From Marinicella sp. (GTDB taxonomy: Bacteria > Pseudomonadota > Gammaproteobacteria > Xanthomonadales > Marinicellaceae), in assembly GCA_028284365.1 (NCBI GenBank), contig JANQRW010000075.1, positions 1-35,287 of the forward strand: a stretch of DNA of 35,287 nucleotides. The letters are read 5' to 3'. The translations under genes were made by a program, and so were the position numbers. Of the stretch, positions 25,214 through 35,287 are shown piece after piece (within the stretch, counting starts at the first letter, position 1; every line of letters begins with the position of its first letter). The notes under the pieces were generated by a model, which made no database searches, was not told where the DNA came from, and saw only the letters and a program-made list of their open reading frames with translations.

Positions 25214-25425
25214 AGCCGATGATCGGCTCGACCAGCGCAGGCAATGAGAGCATGGCGGTTTACCTGAAAGGTAAGAAGCCTTGCTTGAGTGTCGTGGCGT
25301 GTGCAGGTAATGAAAGATTGGCGGTTTTATCGGAGATAAAGAAGCCAGTTTTGAATACCGTGGCGCGTGCAGGTAATGAGGGCATGGCGGTTTACCAGAA
25401 AGGTAACAAGCTTTTTGCTTGAATA
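25214..25425 (+). repeat. Structured 66-bp repeat element, copy 3 (three units plus leader hairpin)
   Basis: Leader hairpin AGCCGA (25214-25219), loop TGA, TCGGCT (25223-25228), then CGACCAGC and three units beginning at 25237, 25303 and 25369, exactly 66 bp apart; the third diverges after about 50 bp. Conserved hairpins lie at 25254-25280 (TTACCT/AGGTAA), 25320-25346 (TTTATC/GATAAA) and 25386-25412 (TTACCA/AGGTAA, with GGC/GCT outer stem). So two stem types alternate in one array. It lies between the divergent petA and the DegS-like gene, in the orientation of the latter, which starts 173 bp downstream. From 25426 to 25597 I see no gene or convincing promoter. Confidence 0.9.
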
Positions 25426-25597
25426 ACGAAGCTCACACTCGGCCAAGCAATCTATAAAGCTTTTTTGAACTCTGAAATATCATAACAGTCAAAGACCCAA
25501 GCATTGACTTAATTCAGATATACTTTTTTACTTTGTCACCCAAATATGCGGTGATTTCTTATGTACAAAAAGTCAACTTTACCCTATATTTAGCTAC

Positions 25598-26692
25598 ATG
25601 ATTAACACCTTACAATTTATCAGCAAGTACGCGATTATTGGTTTAGCCTGTGCTTTTCTGTATGTGCTGGCTTCTGGACAGCTTAAACAAAACAAGCCAG
25701 ATACCCAACAACCACAGCTGTTGTTTTCGTATGCGCCAGCCATCAATAAAATCACCACGTCTGTAGTCAGCATCCAGACCCAAAGCAACCAAAAAATAAC
25801 ATCAAATACACCAAGCATTTCACCCAAAGCACCTTTTCTAACCAAAAATTATTTAGGTTCTGGCGTTATCGTTTCATCCACTGGTCACATTGTGACCAAC
25901 AAACACGTGATAGATGGTGCAACGCGGGTGATTGTTTATTTGTGGGATAACCGCGCCTTTGAAGCCAGTTATGTTGGCGCAGACCCTTTAACAGACTTGG
26001 CAGTAATAAAAATTAATGCCCAGGACTTACAACCAGCTGAGTTTGCTGACAGTGATTTGATCAATACTGGCGATGTAGTACTGGCCGTTGGCAACCCATA
26101 TGGCTTAAACCAAAGTGCTTCATTAGGTATAGTCAGTGCCACCGGTCGTCAAGGTCTGGTAGAATCACAAGCAGTGCAATTAGAAAACTATATCCAAACT
26201 GATGCTGCCATCAACCTAGGCAATTCAGGCGGCCCCTTGATTAACCCATTCGGCCAAGTGGTTGGTTTAAGCGCAGCCAGCTTAAGCGCAGTCAATTATG
26301 GACAGTTTGGTGCCGAAGGGATAAATTTTGCCATTCCATCTAACACCACTGTAAGAATAGTTAATGAGCTGATTGAACATGGCAAAGTACTCAGAGGTTG
26401 GGTTGGTCTGGGTTTCTTGGTAGATACTGCATATGTTATTTATGGCATACCAAAACCAGCAAAAGGTATTATGGTTCATAAGGTTCATCCGAACAGTGCT
26501 GCCGATAAAGCAGGTTTAAAAATCATGGATGTAGTCACCCATTTAAATGATGAAGAAGTTAATTCATTTGACCAATATCGAAAGAAACTTTTTGAATTCA
26601 GTATTGGCGATACAATTACACTGAAAGGTTACAATCAAGACGGGGATTTTCAGCGCAGCTTGGTAATTGAACCTCCATTGAACCCACAGTAA
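25598..26692 (+). CDS. DegS-like periplasmic serine protease (trypsin plus one PDZ)
   Basis: A 364-residue HtrA-family protease. A single N-terminal membrane anchor (residues 10-28) with no cleavage site, a trypsin-like domain with His103 (T-N-K-H-V-I), Asp133 (L-T-D-L-A-V) and Ser210 (G-N-S-G-G-P-L), and one PDZ domain (about 265-360, G-I-M-V-H-K-V-H-P-N-S-A-A). One PDZ plus an uncleaved anchor is the DegS layout; DegS starts the sigma-E envelope stress cascade by cutting RseA. No rseA or rpoE is nearby, so the pathway role is inference. No clear Shine-Dalgarno before ATG 25598. Confidence 0.88.
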   Translation: MINTLQFISKYAIIGLACAFLYVLASGQLKQNKPDTQQPQLLFSYAPAINKITTSVVSIQTQSNQKITSNTPSISPKAPFLTKNYLGSGVIVSSTGHIVTNKHVIDGATRVIVYLWDNRAFEASYVGADPLTDLAVIKINAQDLQPAEFADSDLINTGDVVLAVGNPYGLNQSASLGIVSATGRQGLVESQAVQLENYIQTDAAINLGNSGGPLINPFGQVVGLSAASLSAVNYGQFGAEGINFAIPSNTTVRIVNELIEHGKVLRGWVGLGFLVDTAYVIYGIPKPAKGIMVHKVHPNSAADKAGLKIMDVVTHLNDEEVNSFDQYRKKLFEFSIGDTITLKGYNQDGDFQRSLVIEPPLNPQ

Positions 26693-26810
26693 CTAACTGA
26701 TTTTAGCAAGCTAATTTCTGAACCAGCTCACAATTCAAGGATTTAGTCATGGTGTTATTCACTTAATTTGATTAAACTTTTCTGTATATCCTTTAAAAAG
26801 ATTTGGCTTG

Positions 26811-28982
26811 ATGTTTTTTCTTGCGGCACAATTTAAACGTCTTTTATTTTGCACCATCATGCTGTTTTCATGGGCCAGTGAAGCACGTGAGCGTCTTAAA
26901 GTTGGCTTGGCCCTCTCTGGTGGTGGAGCACGGGGCATGGCACATGTGGGGGTACTTAAGGCACTAGAAGAAAAGAACATCCCCATTGATTACATTGCGG
27001 GCACTTCCATGGGCAGTATTGTTGGAGGCCTGTATGCAACAGGCATGAGCCCAGAAGATTTGGAGTGGGCCATACAATCAGTCGACTGGGATGATGCGTT
27101 AAAACCTTCCGCCAAAAGACAGCTTAAAGATTATCAACAACGCCAAGAAGAAAAAGATTACTTTGCTGATCTGGAAATCGGTATTTCCAAAAAAGGTGCT
27201 AAATCCGGTACCGGCTTGGTTGGTGATCATAAAGTCATGTTAGAACTACAACGATTAGTCGGCTCTTTCAGTGAACAGGATTTCAACCAATTTCCAATCC
27301 CTTTTCGAGCGGTGACAACTGACTTGAATGAAGGCGAAGCCTATGTCATTGATCATGGTGATTTGGCCATGGCTATGCGGGCATCAATGGCGGTACCGCT
27401 GGTGTTTGGGCCGGTAAAACACCAAGGCCGAATGCTGGTTGATGGTGGTATGCTAAACAACCTACCAGTGGATGTGGTCAAAGCCATGGGAGCCGATGTT
27501 GTTATTGCAGTCAATATTTCATCACCACTTGCTCAGGTTAATGAGGAGTCTTCGGTGTTGGCCGTTACCTATCAAAGTATTGATGTGGCATTGGTTCAAA
27601 ACACAAAGCGCTCGCTGAAGTTGGCTGATATCGTGATTGAACCAACACTAAATGGCATTGATGCTTCGATGTTTGATCGCGCAACTGAAATGATCAATGA
27701 TGGCTATTTAACCACTTATCAATTATCAGACCAATTATCACCGTTGAGTTTGACTGACAACGAATTCATCACGCATCTGGAAAGTCGAAACTTTTTACCT
27801 CGCGAAATCCCAAGCCGCATCAGTTTCGTAGAATTCACTGGCAATAAGAGAACATCAACTTCTCGACTGATGGCCAGAGCAAATGACCTCATTGGTCAAG
27901 AATTTAAGGCCAAGGTGGTTCAGGATTTTGTTGATCAAGTGGTAGCCAAAGAAGAAGACATCCAGGTTATCACCTATCATGTTGACAAGAACAACGAACA
28001 GAACAAGGGAATCATTTTCAAGGTTCAAGAAAAACGCTGGGGACCAGACTACCTTAAATTCGGCCTGAAAGTAGCCGATGACTTTGACTCAAACACATTG
28101 ATCTCTCTTTTGGTACGCCATCATCGCTACAACATCAACAGCAAAGGGGGGCGTTGGATTAACGACCTCAGTGTTGGTTCGGTATTATCCTGGCAGAGTG
28201 AGTTATACCAGCCTCTGGACTTTGAAAGCAAGTATTTTGCCACAGCCAATATTGACACCATTAAAGACACCAGACGTTTTTATGAAGACCTGGATGCCAC
28301 TGGTGAGTATGATCACAAAAAGTTTGGCTTTGGTATCAACCTTGGCTACAACCCCAACATTAACAGTGAACTGCGCGCTGGCATTTGGTATCAAGACGAA
28401 AGCATTGTTCCTGTTATTAATGACATTGATTTTGACACTGCCATCAACCGCACCATCGGCCTGAAAGTAAATTATGGCTATGACACCCTCGAGAAGGTCA
28501 TTGCAGCGAGAAATGGTTACGACATCAGAGCCGAACTGGGCATCTTTGACCGGGTACAGTATTTAAGTTTCGATGGCTTTAAACGCTTTCCTTTCTTTGA
28601 AAAATCAGCCGCACACTTACGCCTCAAATTTGATTTCACTGATTTAGTCAATAACCATGAATTTTTCAAAGCCTATGGCGGCATTGATGATTTTGCGGGT
28701 TACCCCACCCAATCTTTACTTGGACTGAATGCGTTCTTGTTTGAACTAGGGTGGCATACGCCCCTTGATTCTCTAGACTTACCTATCATTGGCGTGCCTA
28801 ATTTAAATATCAAAACTCACTGGGGCAATGTGTGGCAACGCAACATCAACATCGAGGAAATGATTTATGGATTTTCTGCAGGTATTTCATTTGACGTTCA
28901 GGACACCGTGATGTTTCTGGGCAGTGGTTACAGCCATGATGGCGAAGCGCGTTTTTACCTGCGCCTTGGTACTGGCTTCTAA
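26811..28982 (+). CDS. Patatin-like phospholipase with outer-membrane barrel (PlpD-like)
   Basis: A 723-residue protein of the type Vd (PlpD) kind: signal peptide (1-25), patatin domain, POTRA-like segment, and C-terminal beta-barrel. In the patatin part the oxyanion loop is G-G-G-A-R-G (37-42), the nucleophile G-T-S-M-G with Ser66, and the catalytic Asp211 in D-G-G-M-L-N-N. The region about 340-415 (S-F-V-E-F-T-G-N-K-R-T-S) resembles a POTRA domain, and the rest has alternating strands ending in F-Y-L-R-L-G-T-G-F with terminal Phe, as for BamA-inserted barrels. I prefer ATG 26811 over the preceding TTG (26808). In Pseudomonas PlpD the lipase domain is secreted; here it may stay surface-attached. 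Confidence 0.92.
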   Translation: MFFLAAQFKRLLFCTIMLFSWASEARERLKVGLALSGGGARGMAHVGVLKALEEKNIPIDYIAGTSMGSIVGGLYATGMSPEDLEWAIQSVDWDDALKPSAKRQLKDYQQRQEEKDYFADLEIGISKKGAKSGTGLVGDHKVMLELQRLVGSFSEQDFNQFPIPFRAVTTDLNEGEAYVIDHGDLAMAMRASMAVPLVFGPVKHQGRMLVDGGMLNNLPVDVVKAMGADVVIAVNISSPLAQVNEESSVLAVTYQSIDVALVQNTKRSLKLADIVIEPTLNGIDASMFDRATEMINDGYLTTYQLSDQLSPLSLTDNEFITHLESRNFLPREIPSRISFVEFTGNKRTSTSRLMARANDLIGQEFKAKVVQDFVDQVVAKEEDIQVITYHVDKNNEQNKGIIFKVQEKRWGPDYLKFGLKVADDFDSNTLISLLVRHHRYNINSKGGRWINDLSVGSVLSWQSELYQPLDFESKYFATANIDTIKDTRRFYEDLDATGEYDHKKFGFGINLGYNPNINSELRAGIWYQDESIVPVINDIDFDTAINRTIGLKVNYGYDTLEKVIAARNGYDIRAELGIFDRVQYLSFDGFKRFPFFEKSAAHLRLKFDFTDLVNNHEFFKAYGGIDDFAGYPTQSLLGLNAFLFELGWHTPLDSLDLPIIGVPNLNIKTHWGNVWQRNINIEEMIYGFSAGISFDVQDTVMFLGSGYSHDGEARFYLRLGTGF

Positions 28983-29070
28983 AATCAAAACAGATAATTA
29001 ACAACTCCTTAGCCAAAACTAAACATATCAGCAGCTACCATGAGCCACAGTCAACCAACAACTGTTAATC

Positions 29071-29490
29071 ATGCGAAATTTATCCAAACAGACTGCCCTG
29101 TGCGTCTCGGTGTTGTTGAGTACAACACCTGTTATGGCTCAAAACCAACTCGAACTGATACTTGATGGCCATGCCTACGGGGTTAACAGCAATGTAACAT
29201 CTAATTTAGCCAATAAAACCATCACCGTTACTGACTCCGAAGCAACCAATTGTTTGCGCCCAGGTAACTTAACACCTCTAAATAATGCTGGTAACTTTAC
29301 TTTATTAACCAACAATCAAGCCATTGGAATCGTTCAGAGTCGCTATTGGGTAAAAAATAAGCTGCTTTTTTTGACCAGCGAAACCAGCAACCTAATCTGC
29401 AACAATGGCATTTTTGTTGACCGAATCTTCAAAGAAGGTTTTGGAGAATTCATCAGTCCGTTTTTAATTTTTGCTGATGGCTTTGATTAA
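29071..29490 (+). CDS. Small exported protein with C-terminal FLIFADGFD motif
   Basis: A 139-residue protein with signal peptide (1-23, ending V-M-A-Q). I do not recognise the mature domain: short beta strands around N-K-T-I-T-V-T-D-S, with Cys in T-N-C-L-R and L-I-C-N-N that could form a disulfide. It ends FLIFADGFD at the stop; 15 residues earlier D-R-I-F-K-E-G-F-G looks like a second, weaker copy of the same motif. Starts 88 bp after the patatin gene with a weak Shine-Dalgarno. Function unknown; possibly a surface-exported product. Confidence 0.7.
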   Translation: MRNLSKQTALCVSVLLSTTPVMAQNQLELILDGHAYGVNSNVTSNLANKTITVTDSEATNCLRPGNLTPLNNAGNFTLLTNNQAIGIVQSRYWVKNKLLFLTSETSNLICNNGIFVDRIFKEGFGEFISPFLIFADGFD

Positions 29491-29525
29491 GACCTGCTCA
29501 TACTGAACCAAAGCGCACTGTTTGT

Positions 29526-32161
<2,636 letters not shown>

Positions 32162-32193
32162 AGTTTATTGACACAAGTAAGAAAGTTAAGTGA

Positions 32194-32222
32194 ATCATAC
32201 AAAAACCATCAAAAGACTGCAA
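32194..32222 (-). promoter_or_regulatory. Candidate zipA-ligA promoter
   Basis: On the minus strand TTGCAG (32222-32217), 17-bp spacer, TATGAT (32199-32194), 32 bp upstream of the zipA GTG. The -10 matches five of six consensus bases. By eye only. Confidence 0.5.
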
Positions 32223-32355
32223 CAAATTGAATGTGACCGATTTTTGCAAAACCAATGATTTATCAGAAAATCTTCAGAATCAGATGAAAAATTAAGATTT
32301 AAAGGGCTTTTTTTCAATTTTATGTTGACTTTTGAGAACTGCGTCTCGGTTTTAT

Positions 32356-32385
32356 TTGAGCATTAAGGATTGGAAAGTGTAAAAT
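32356..32385 (+). promoter_or_regulatory. Candidate promoter for the beta-helix protein gene
   Basis: TTGAGC (32356-32361), 18-bp spacer, TAAAAT (32380-32385), followed by AT-rich leader and GAGGTG before ATG 32441. Five of six bases match at -10, four of six at -35. Confidence 0.4.
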
Positions 32386-32440
32386 AATGTTACAAAATTT
32401 GAAAAGGATTCAAATTAGAAATTTTTAATTGAGGTGAATT

Positions 32441-34339
32441 ATGAAAAAGACATTTATAACTGCGGCCCTGCTTTCAGTGGCTGCACCATCCTTGGTGGCT
32501 GGCAAGCTGACCATGGAAGAACACACCATGCAGGCGGTTCTCCAGATGCAAGAAGCCAAAGAAAAACTTGGAGGGCCGGTTGGAGGGTCGATTGTAACAG
32601 TCGGTGACGATGTGCAATGTGACTTCAGATTAGGCACATCAAGAATTCAAGATGCCATCGATGCCGGTAACGATGAAATCAGAATAGCAGACTCGACCTA
32701 TGAGGAAAACCTATTGATAGATGACATCAGCGTCATCTTAAAAGGTGGCTATGCAAGCTGTGCAGACGCCGCAAACGATGTCACCAATAACTCAAAACAA
32801 ACCATAAGTGGCGTACCAGGCGCGGGAGCAGCAACCATAATTATCCAAGGTAATACCCAAAGAAATACCGTGACCCTGGAACGGTTGACTATCGATGGTG
32901 GTACATCTTCTGGTTTTCTACAGGGCGGAGGAGTCTTCACCATTACAGCCGACTTGGCTTTGAATATAAACAATTCGACCATAAGTTTCAACGAAGGCAG
33001 TGCTGGCGGCGGTTTGGGCGTTTTTGCTGGCAACACTGATGTTGTCTTATTTAACACCATAGTTGCTTCAAACACATCTGACACAAGTGGTGGTGGAATT
33101 TGGTGTAACGGTAGTAATTCTTCGATTTTTTATAACGACGACGGCGGCTTATCAGGAGTTTTCAACAATGTCGCTTCAAACGGTGACGGTGGTGGAATTT
33201 TGATTGAAGCCGGGTGTGTATTAACCAGTTATATTGGCAGACCGTATCCTGTTGGGTTTCTTGATTTAAGAGGAATAGTATCCAACACAGCCACTGGCAA
33301 TGGTGGTGGTCTTGCGGTCAGATCAGGTGGAACCGCATTCTTAAATGGCGGTTTATTCTGCTTCTTTTTCTGCTTAGGAGATAACACCCGCCCGGCTAAT
33401 ATTGACTTTAATACAGCTGACAGTGATGGTAATAATGATGGATTTGGTGGCGGCATATATGCCACTGACCCAAATACCACAGTTAATCTGCTAAACACTT
33501 ACATCAGTGATAACGAGGCTCAATCAGGTGGTGGTATTGCTGTAGAAAATCAGGCCAATCTTGTGATGAGATCATCATACGTTTTTGGCACCTGCTGGAA
33601 CCCTGGCTCTTGTAGCCAGCTCAGTAATAACCAATCTGCACAAACAGGATTCCCTACACGCGGTGGCGGCTTATATGCCACTTCAGGGGCTGTGGTTGAT
33701 ATTTCTAACACCGAATTCAGAAACAACCGCGCCGATTTCGGAACCGCAATGTATACATTAGCCGAGGTTGCAGATGCCACTGTTACCAACCTTGATGTAG
33801 AAGGTTCTTTAATTGTGAATAATGGTGATGACGCCAATACCGACTGGTCGGATATTGATACCATCAGAATCAACGGTGGCGAAGTGCTGCTTGATTACAA
33901 CACCATTGCTGATAATGATGTCGGTATTGGCGGAGCCAATATCAACAACACCGGAAGCGTAGAAATATTCTCATCAATCATCCACAACACTGATGGCGCG
34001 CTGGTTTATAGAGGTGATGTTCAACCCAACACAACACTTCCATATGAGTGTTTGATGGTTAATGAAACTGGTTCTCTGCCTGTTGAACCTGAAATCGTGG
34101 CTGATGATCCAGAGTTTATCGACCGAGCCAATGGTGACTTTCATTTGAATGCGGCCATTTCTCCAGCCATCGACTTTTGTACCACACTGAATGCTTCGAC
34201 GCCTGATTTTAATGACTCAGATAATGAAGCACGTGGCTTTGATGACCCTCTGGCCACTAACTTCCAAGGCCCATATGATGTCGGTTATGACGAAACCTAT
34301 CAAAATGACATCATTTTTGAAGATGACTTTGATGGCTGA
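32441..34339 (+). CDS. Exported beta-helix protein with C-terminal IIFEDDFDG motif
   Basis: A 632-residue protein with signal peptide (1-21) and good Shine-Dalgarno (GAGGTG). The body has at least eight G-G-G-[ILV] turns (G-G-G-V-F-T-I, G-G-G-L-G-V-F, G-G-G-I-W-C-N, G-G-G-I-L-I-E, G-G-G-L-A-V-R, G-G-G-I-Y-A-T, G-G-G-I-A-V-E, G-G-G-L-Y-A-T) flanked by N-N/N-T-A, as in right-handed parallel beta-helix proteins and chlamydial Pmp-like repeats. The end (D-P-E-F, G-D-F-H-L-N, S-P-A-I-D, D-V-G-Y-D-E) fits the choice-of-anchor-Q domain, followed by N-D-I-I-F-E-D-D-F-D-G. Likely surface or extracellular; adhesin or polysaccharide lyase cannot be decided. Confidence 0.85.
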   Translation: MKKTFITAALLSVAAPSLVAGKLTMEEHTMQAVLQMQEAKEKLGGPVGGSIVTVGDDVQCDFRLGTSRIQDAIDAGNDEIRIADSTYEENLLIDDISVILKGGYASCADAANDVTNNSKQTISGVPGAGAATIIIQGNTQRNTVTLERLTIDGGTSSGFLQGGGVFTITADLALNINNSTISFNEGSAGGGLGVFAGNTDVVLFNTIVASNTSDTSGGGIWCNGSNSSIFYNDDGGLSGVFNNVASNGDGGGILIEAGCVLTSYIGRPYPVGFLDLRGIVSNTATGNGGGLAVRSGGTAFLNGGLFCFFFCLGDNTRPANIDFNTADSDGNNDGFGGGIYATDPNTTVNLLNTYISDNEAQSGGGIAVENQANLVMRSSYVFGTCWNPGSCSQLSNNQSAQTGFPTRGGGLYATSGAVVDISNTEFRNNRADFGTAMYTLAEVADATVTNLDVEGSLIVNNGDDANTDWSDIDTIRINGGEVLLDYNTIADNDVGIGGANINNTGSVEIFSSIIHNTDGALVYRGDVQPNTTLPYECLMVNETGSLPVEPEIVADDPEFIDRANGDFHLNAAISPAIDFCTTLNASTPDFNDSDNEARGFDDPLATNFQGPYDVGYDETYQNDIIFEDDFDG

Positions 34340-34356
34340 TTGAGAACAATTTTTGA

Positions 34357-35079
34357 TTAACTTTTAAGAGGCCCTGCTTGTTTATCTGGCAGGGCTTTTT
34401 TAATGAAGGGTTTTATATACAAACTAGCCACATCCATCGGCTTGGCCAATGTTGCTGGATTTTCGGCTGGCCAGGCTTTGGCTCTGAGTTGGGTATGCAT
34501 CGGAGGCGGTGTGATGATCTCGACATTAACACCTTGGTTCTCACATTCCTGTGCTAAGACCTTGGCGAATTGTTCTATGGCAGCTTTACCAACAGCATAT
34601 TGACCCCAGTAGGCTTTGGCCATGGTGGCCTGATCGTCTGAAGTAAAAACAATGCTGCCTTTATTTTTCAGAATCAACGGTAACAAAGCCTGGGTCAGAA
34701 AAATTGGTGAATTCACATTGACTTGCATTTCTTTTAACCACCGCGAAGCTTCATACAGTAAAAACGGTGTTAAGCCACTGAACTCAGTGGCAGTGTGTAC
34801 CAAACCATCCAACCCACCAAAGTTATCTTTGATAATTTTAGCTAACTGTAAATAATCATTAGGCGTTGCACCAATCAAATTCATAGGATAGATGATTGGT
34901 TCTGGTAGCTTCCTTTTCACCAACTCATCACACAAACGATCTAAAGCTTTCGGATTTTTATCACTGACTATTAAATTGGCACCCTGTTGTGACAACTTAA
35001 CCGACAAAGCAGAACCCAGCCCCCCACAAGCGCCGGTCAGAAAAATGGTTTTATTGGCTAGCTGTTGGTTATTTTCCAT
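34357..35079 (-). CDS. YciK-like short-chain dehydrogenase/reductase
   Basis: A 240-residue Rossmann-fold oxidoreductase. NAD(P)-binding T-G-A-C-G-G-L-G-S-A-L near residues 15-25, the active-site Y-A-V-G-K-A-A (Tyr-x3-Lys) and upstream Ser in F-T-S-D-D. The pattern F-T-S-D-D-Q-A ... A-Y-W-G-Q-Y-A-V-G-K-A-A and the 'TEFSGLTPF' segment match the YciK group of proteobacterial SDRs, whose substrate is not established. The final codons overlap a plus-strand terminator hairpin. A candidate promoter lies at 35107-35136 (TTGTTC, 18 bp, TAGAAT). ATG 35079 has a weak Shine-Dalgarno. Confidence 0.9.
   Translation of the reverse strand: MENNQQLANKTIFLTGACGGLGSALSVKLSQQGANLIVSDKNPKALDRLCDELVKRKLPEPIIYPMNLIGATPNDYLQLAKIIKDNFGGLDGLVHTATEFSGLTPFLLYEASRWLKEMQVNVNSPIFLTQALLPLILKNKGSIVFTSDDQATMAKAYWGQYAVGKAAIEQFAKVLAQECENQGVNVEIITPPPMHTQLRAKAWPAENPATLAKPMDVASLYIKPFIKKALPDKQAGPLKS
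34371..34401 (+). terminator. Rho-independent terminator after the beta-helix gene
   Basis: GCCCTGC (34371-34377), 11-nt loop, GCAGGGC (34389-34395), then TTTTTT. It lies inside the last codons of the convergent SDR gene. Confidence 0.8.
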
Positions 35080-35106
35080 GGTTCACTATTGAGTCGGGGT
35101 GCGAGA

Positions 35107-35136
35107 ATTCTATCAGCTTTCTGTACTAATGAACAA
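35107..35136 (-). promoter_or_regulatory. Candidate promoter for the SDR gene
   Basis: On the minus strand TTGTTC (35136-35131), 18-bp spacer, TAGAAT (35112-35107), 27 bp before the start codon. Confidence 0.35.
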
Positions 35137-35203
35137 AAGATTATCACCTCGTAAACTAATATTTGTGTTTATTTTGGTAATGTTAATGAAGCTAACTCAT
35201 GGA

Positions 35204-35287
35204 AGAACCGGTGATCAGCTCAACCAGCGCAGGCAATGAACGCATGGCGGTTTACCTGAAAGGTAAGAAGCCTTGCTTGAATGCCGT
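35204..35287 (+). repeat. Structured 66-bp repeat element, copy 4 (cut by the window end)
   Basis: Leader GAACCGG-TGA-TCAGCTC (35205-35221) followed by AACCAGC and a unit starting at 35229; the conserved hairpin is at 35246-35272 with TTACCT/AGGTAA, loop GAA and outer GGC/GCC, the same stem type as the first unit of copy 3. The leader hairpin is weaker here (two mismatches). The sequence ends 59 bp into the unit, so the number of units is unknown. It is on the far side of the SDR gene's promoter, opposite in strand to that gene. Confidence 0.85.

Noticed and set aside
25219-25422. 67-codon plus-strand open frame over the repeat
   Set aside because: It is the translation of three repeat units; hairpin covariation explains the conservation better than coding does.
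25237-25425. Possible CRISPR array
   Set aside because: Units are contiguous 66-bp repeats with no unique spacers, no cas genes nearby, and the same units occur singly elsewhere.

Overview
The window looks like a piece of a gammaproteobacterial chromosome of modest GC content. The gene set (zipA-ligA, sspA-sspB next to petABC, hrpA, uppP, a DegS-like protease, a PlpD-like patatin) is typical of that class. The style of its secreted proteins, several ending in a short I-F-x-D/E-x-F-D/E motif, reminds me of Marinicella and relatives in the Lysobacterales. That placement is inference from memory, not a search.

Layout. (1) 1-1794, minus: a degraded repeat element, then two exported surface-type proteins, the small upstream one probably translationally coupled to the larger. 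(2) 1883-7308, plus: a compact run plsC, YheT-like hydrolase, TPR protein, uppP, alpha/beta hydrolase, with start/stop overlaps, followed by a two-unit repeat element and a terminator. (3) 7666-10620, minus: AbgT-family transporter, DUF6265-type lipocalin-like protein, an orphan 55-codon fragment of a secreted protein, and a DM13-domain protein. (4) 10785-16297, plus: a class V aminotransferase / cysteine desulfurase-like enzyme and two exported proteins, ending in a bidirectional terminator. (5) 16360-25080, minus: petA-petB-petC, a 16-bp hairpin, sspA-sspB-mscS-like-hrpA. (6) 25214-25425: a three-unit repeat element. (7) 25598-29490, plus: DegS-like protease, PlpD-like patatin, small tagged secreted protein. 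(8) 29526-32161, minus: zipA-ligA. (9) 32441-34339, plus: beta-helix exported protein. (10) 34357-35079, minus: YciK-like SDR, then a fourth repeat element running off the window.

Two things stand out. First, a dispersed intergenic repeat family: four elements made of 66-bp units. Each unit can fold into the same hairpin (outer GGC/GCC, 6-bp stem, 3-nt loop), and the stem sequences differ between units while pairing is kept, including G-U wobble in one orientation only. Two of the elements also have a leading hairpin with a TGA loop whose stem covaries. This points to selection on a folded RNA (or DNA) and may be an undescribed structured repeat. Second, a recurring short acidic/aromatic motif at the C-termini of exported proteins (four C-terminal instances, one internal copy and one weaker match), which looks like a sorting or processing tag.

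No tRNA, rRNA, CRISPR array, transposase or phage gene was seen. Housekeeping parts (bc1 complex, ligase, ZipA, HrpA, Ssp proteins) are intact and ordinary.
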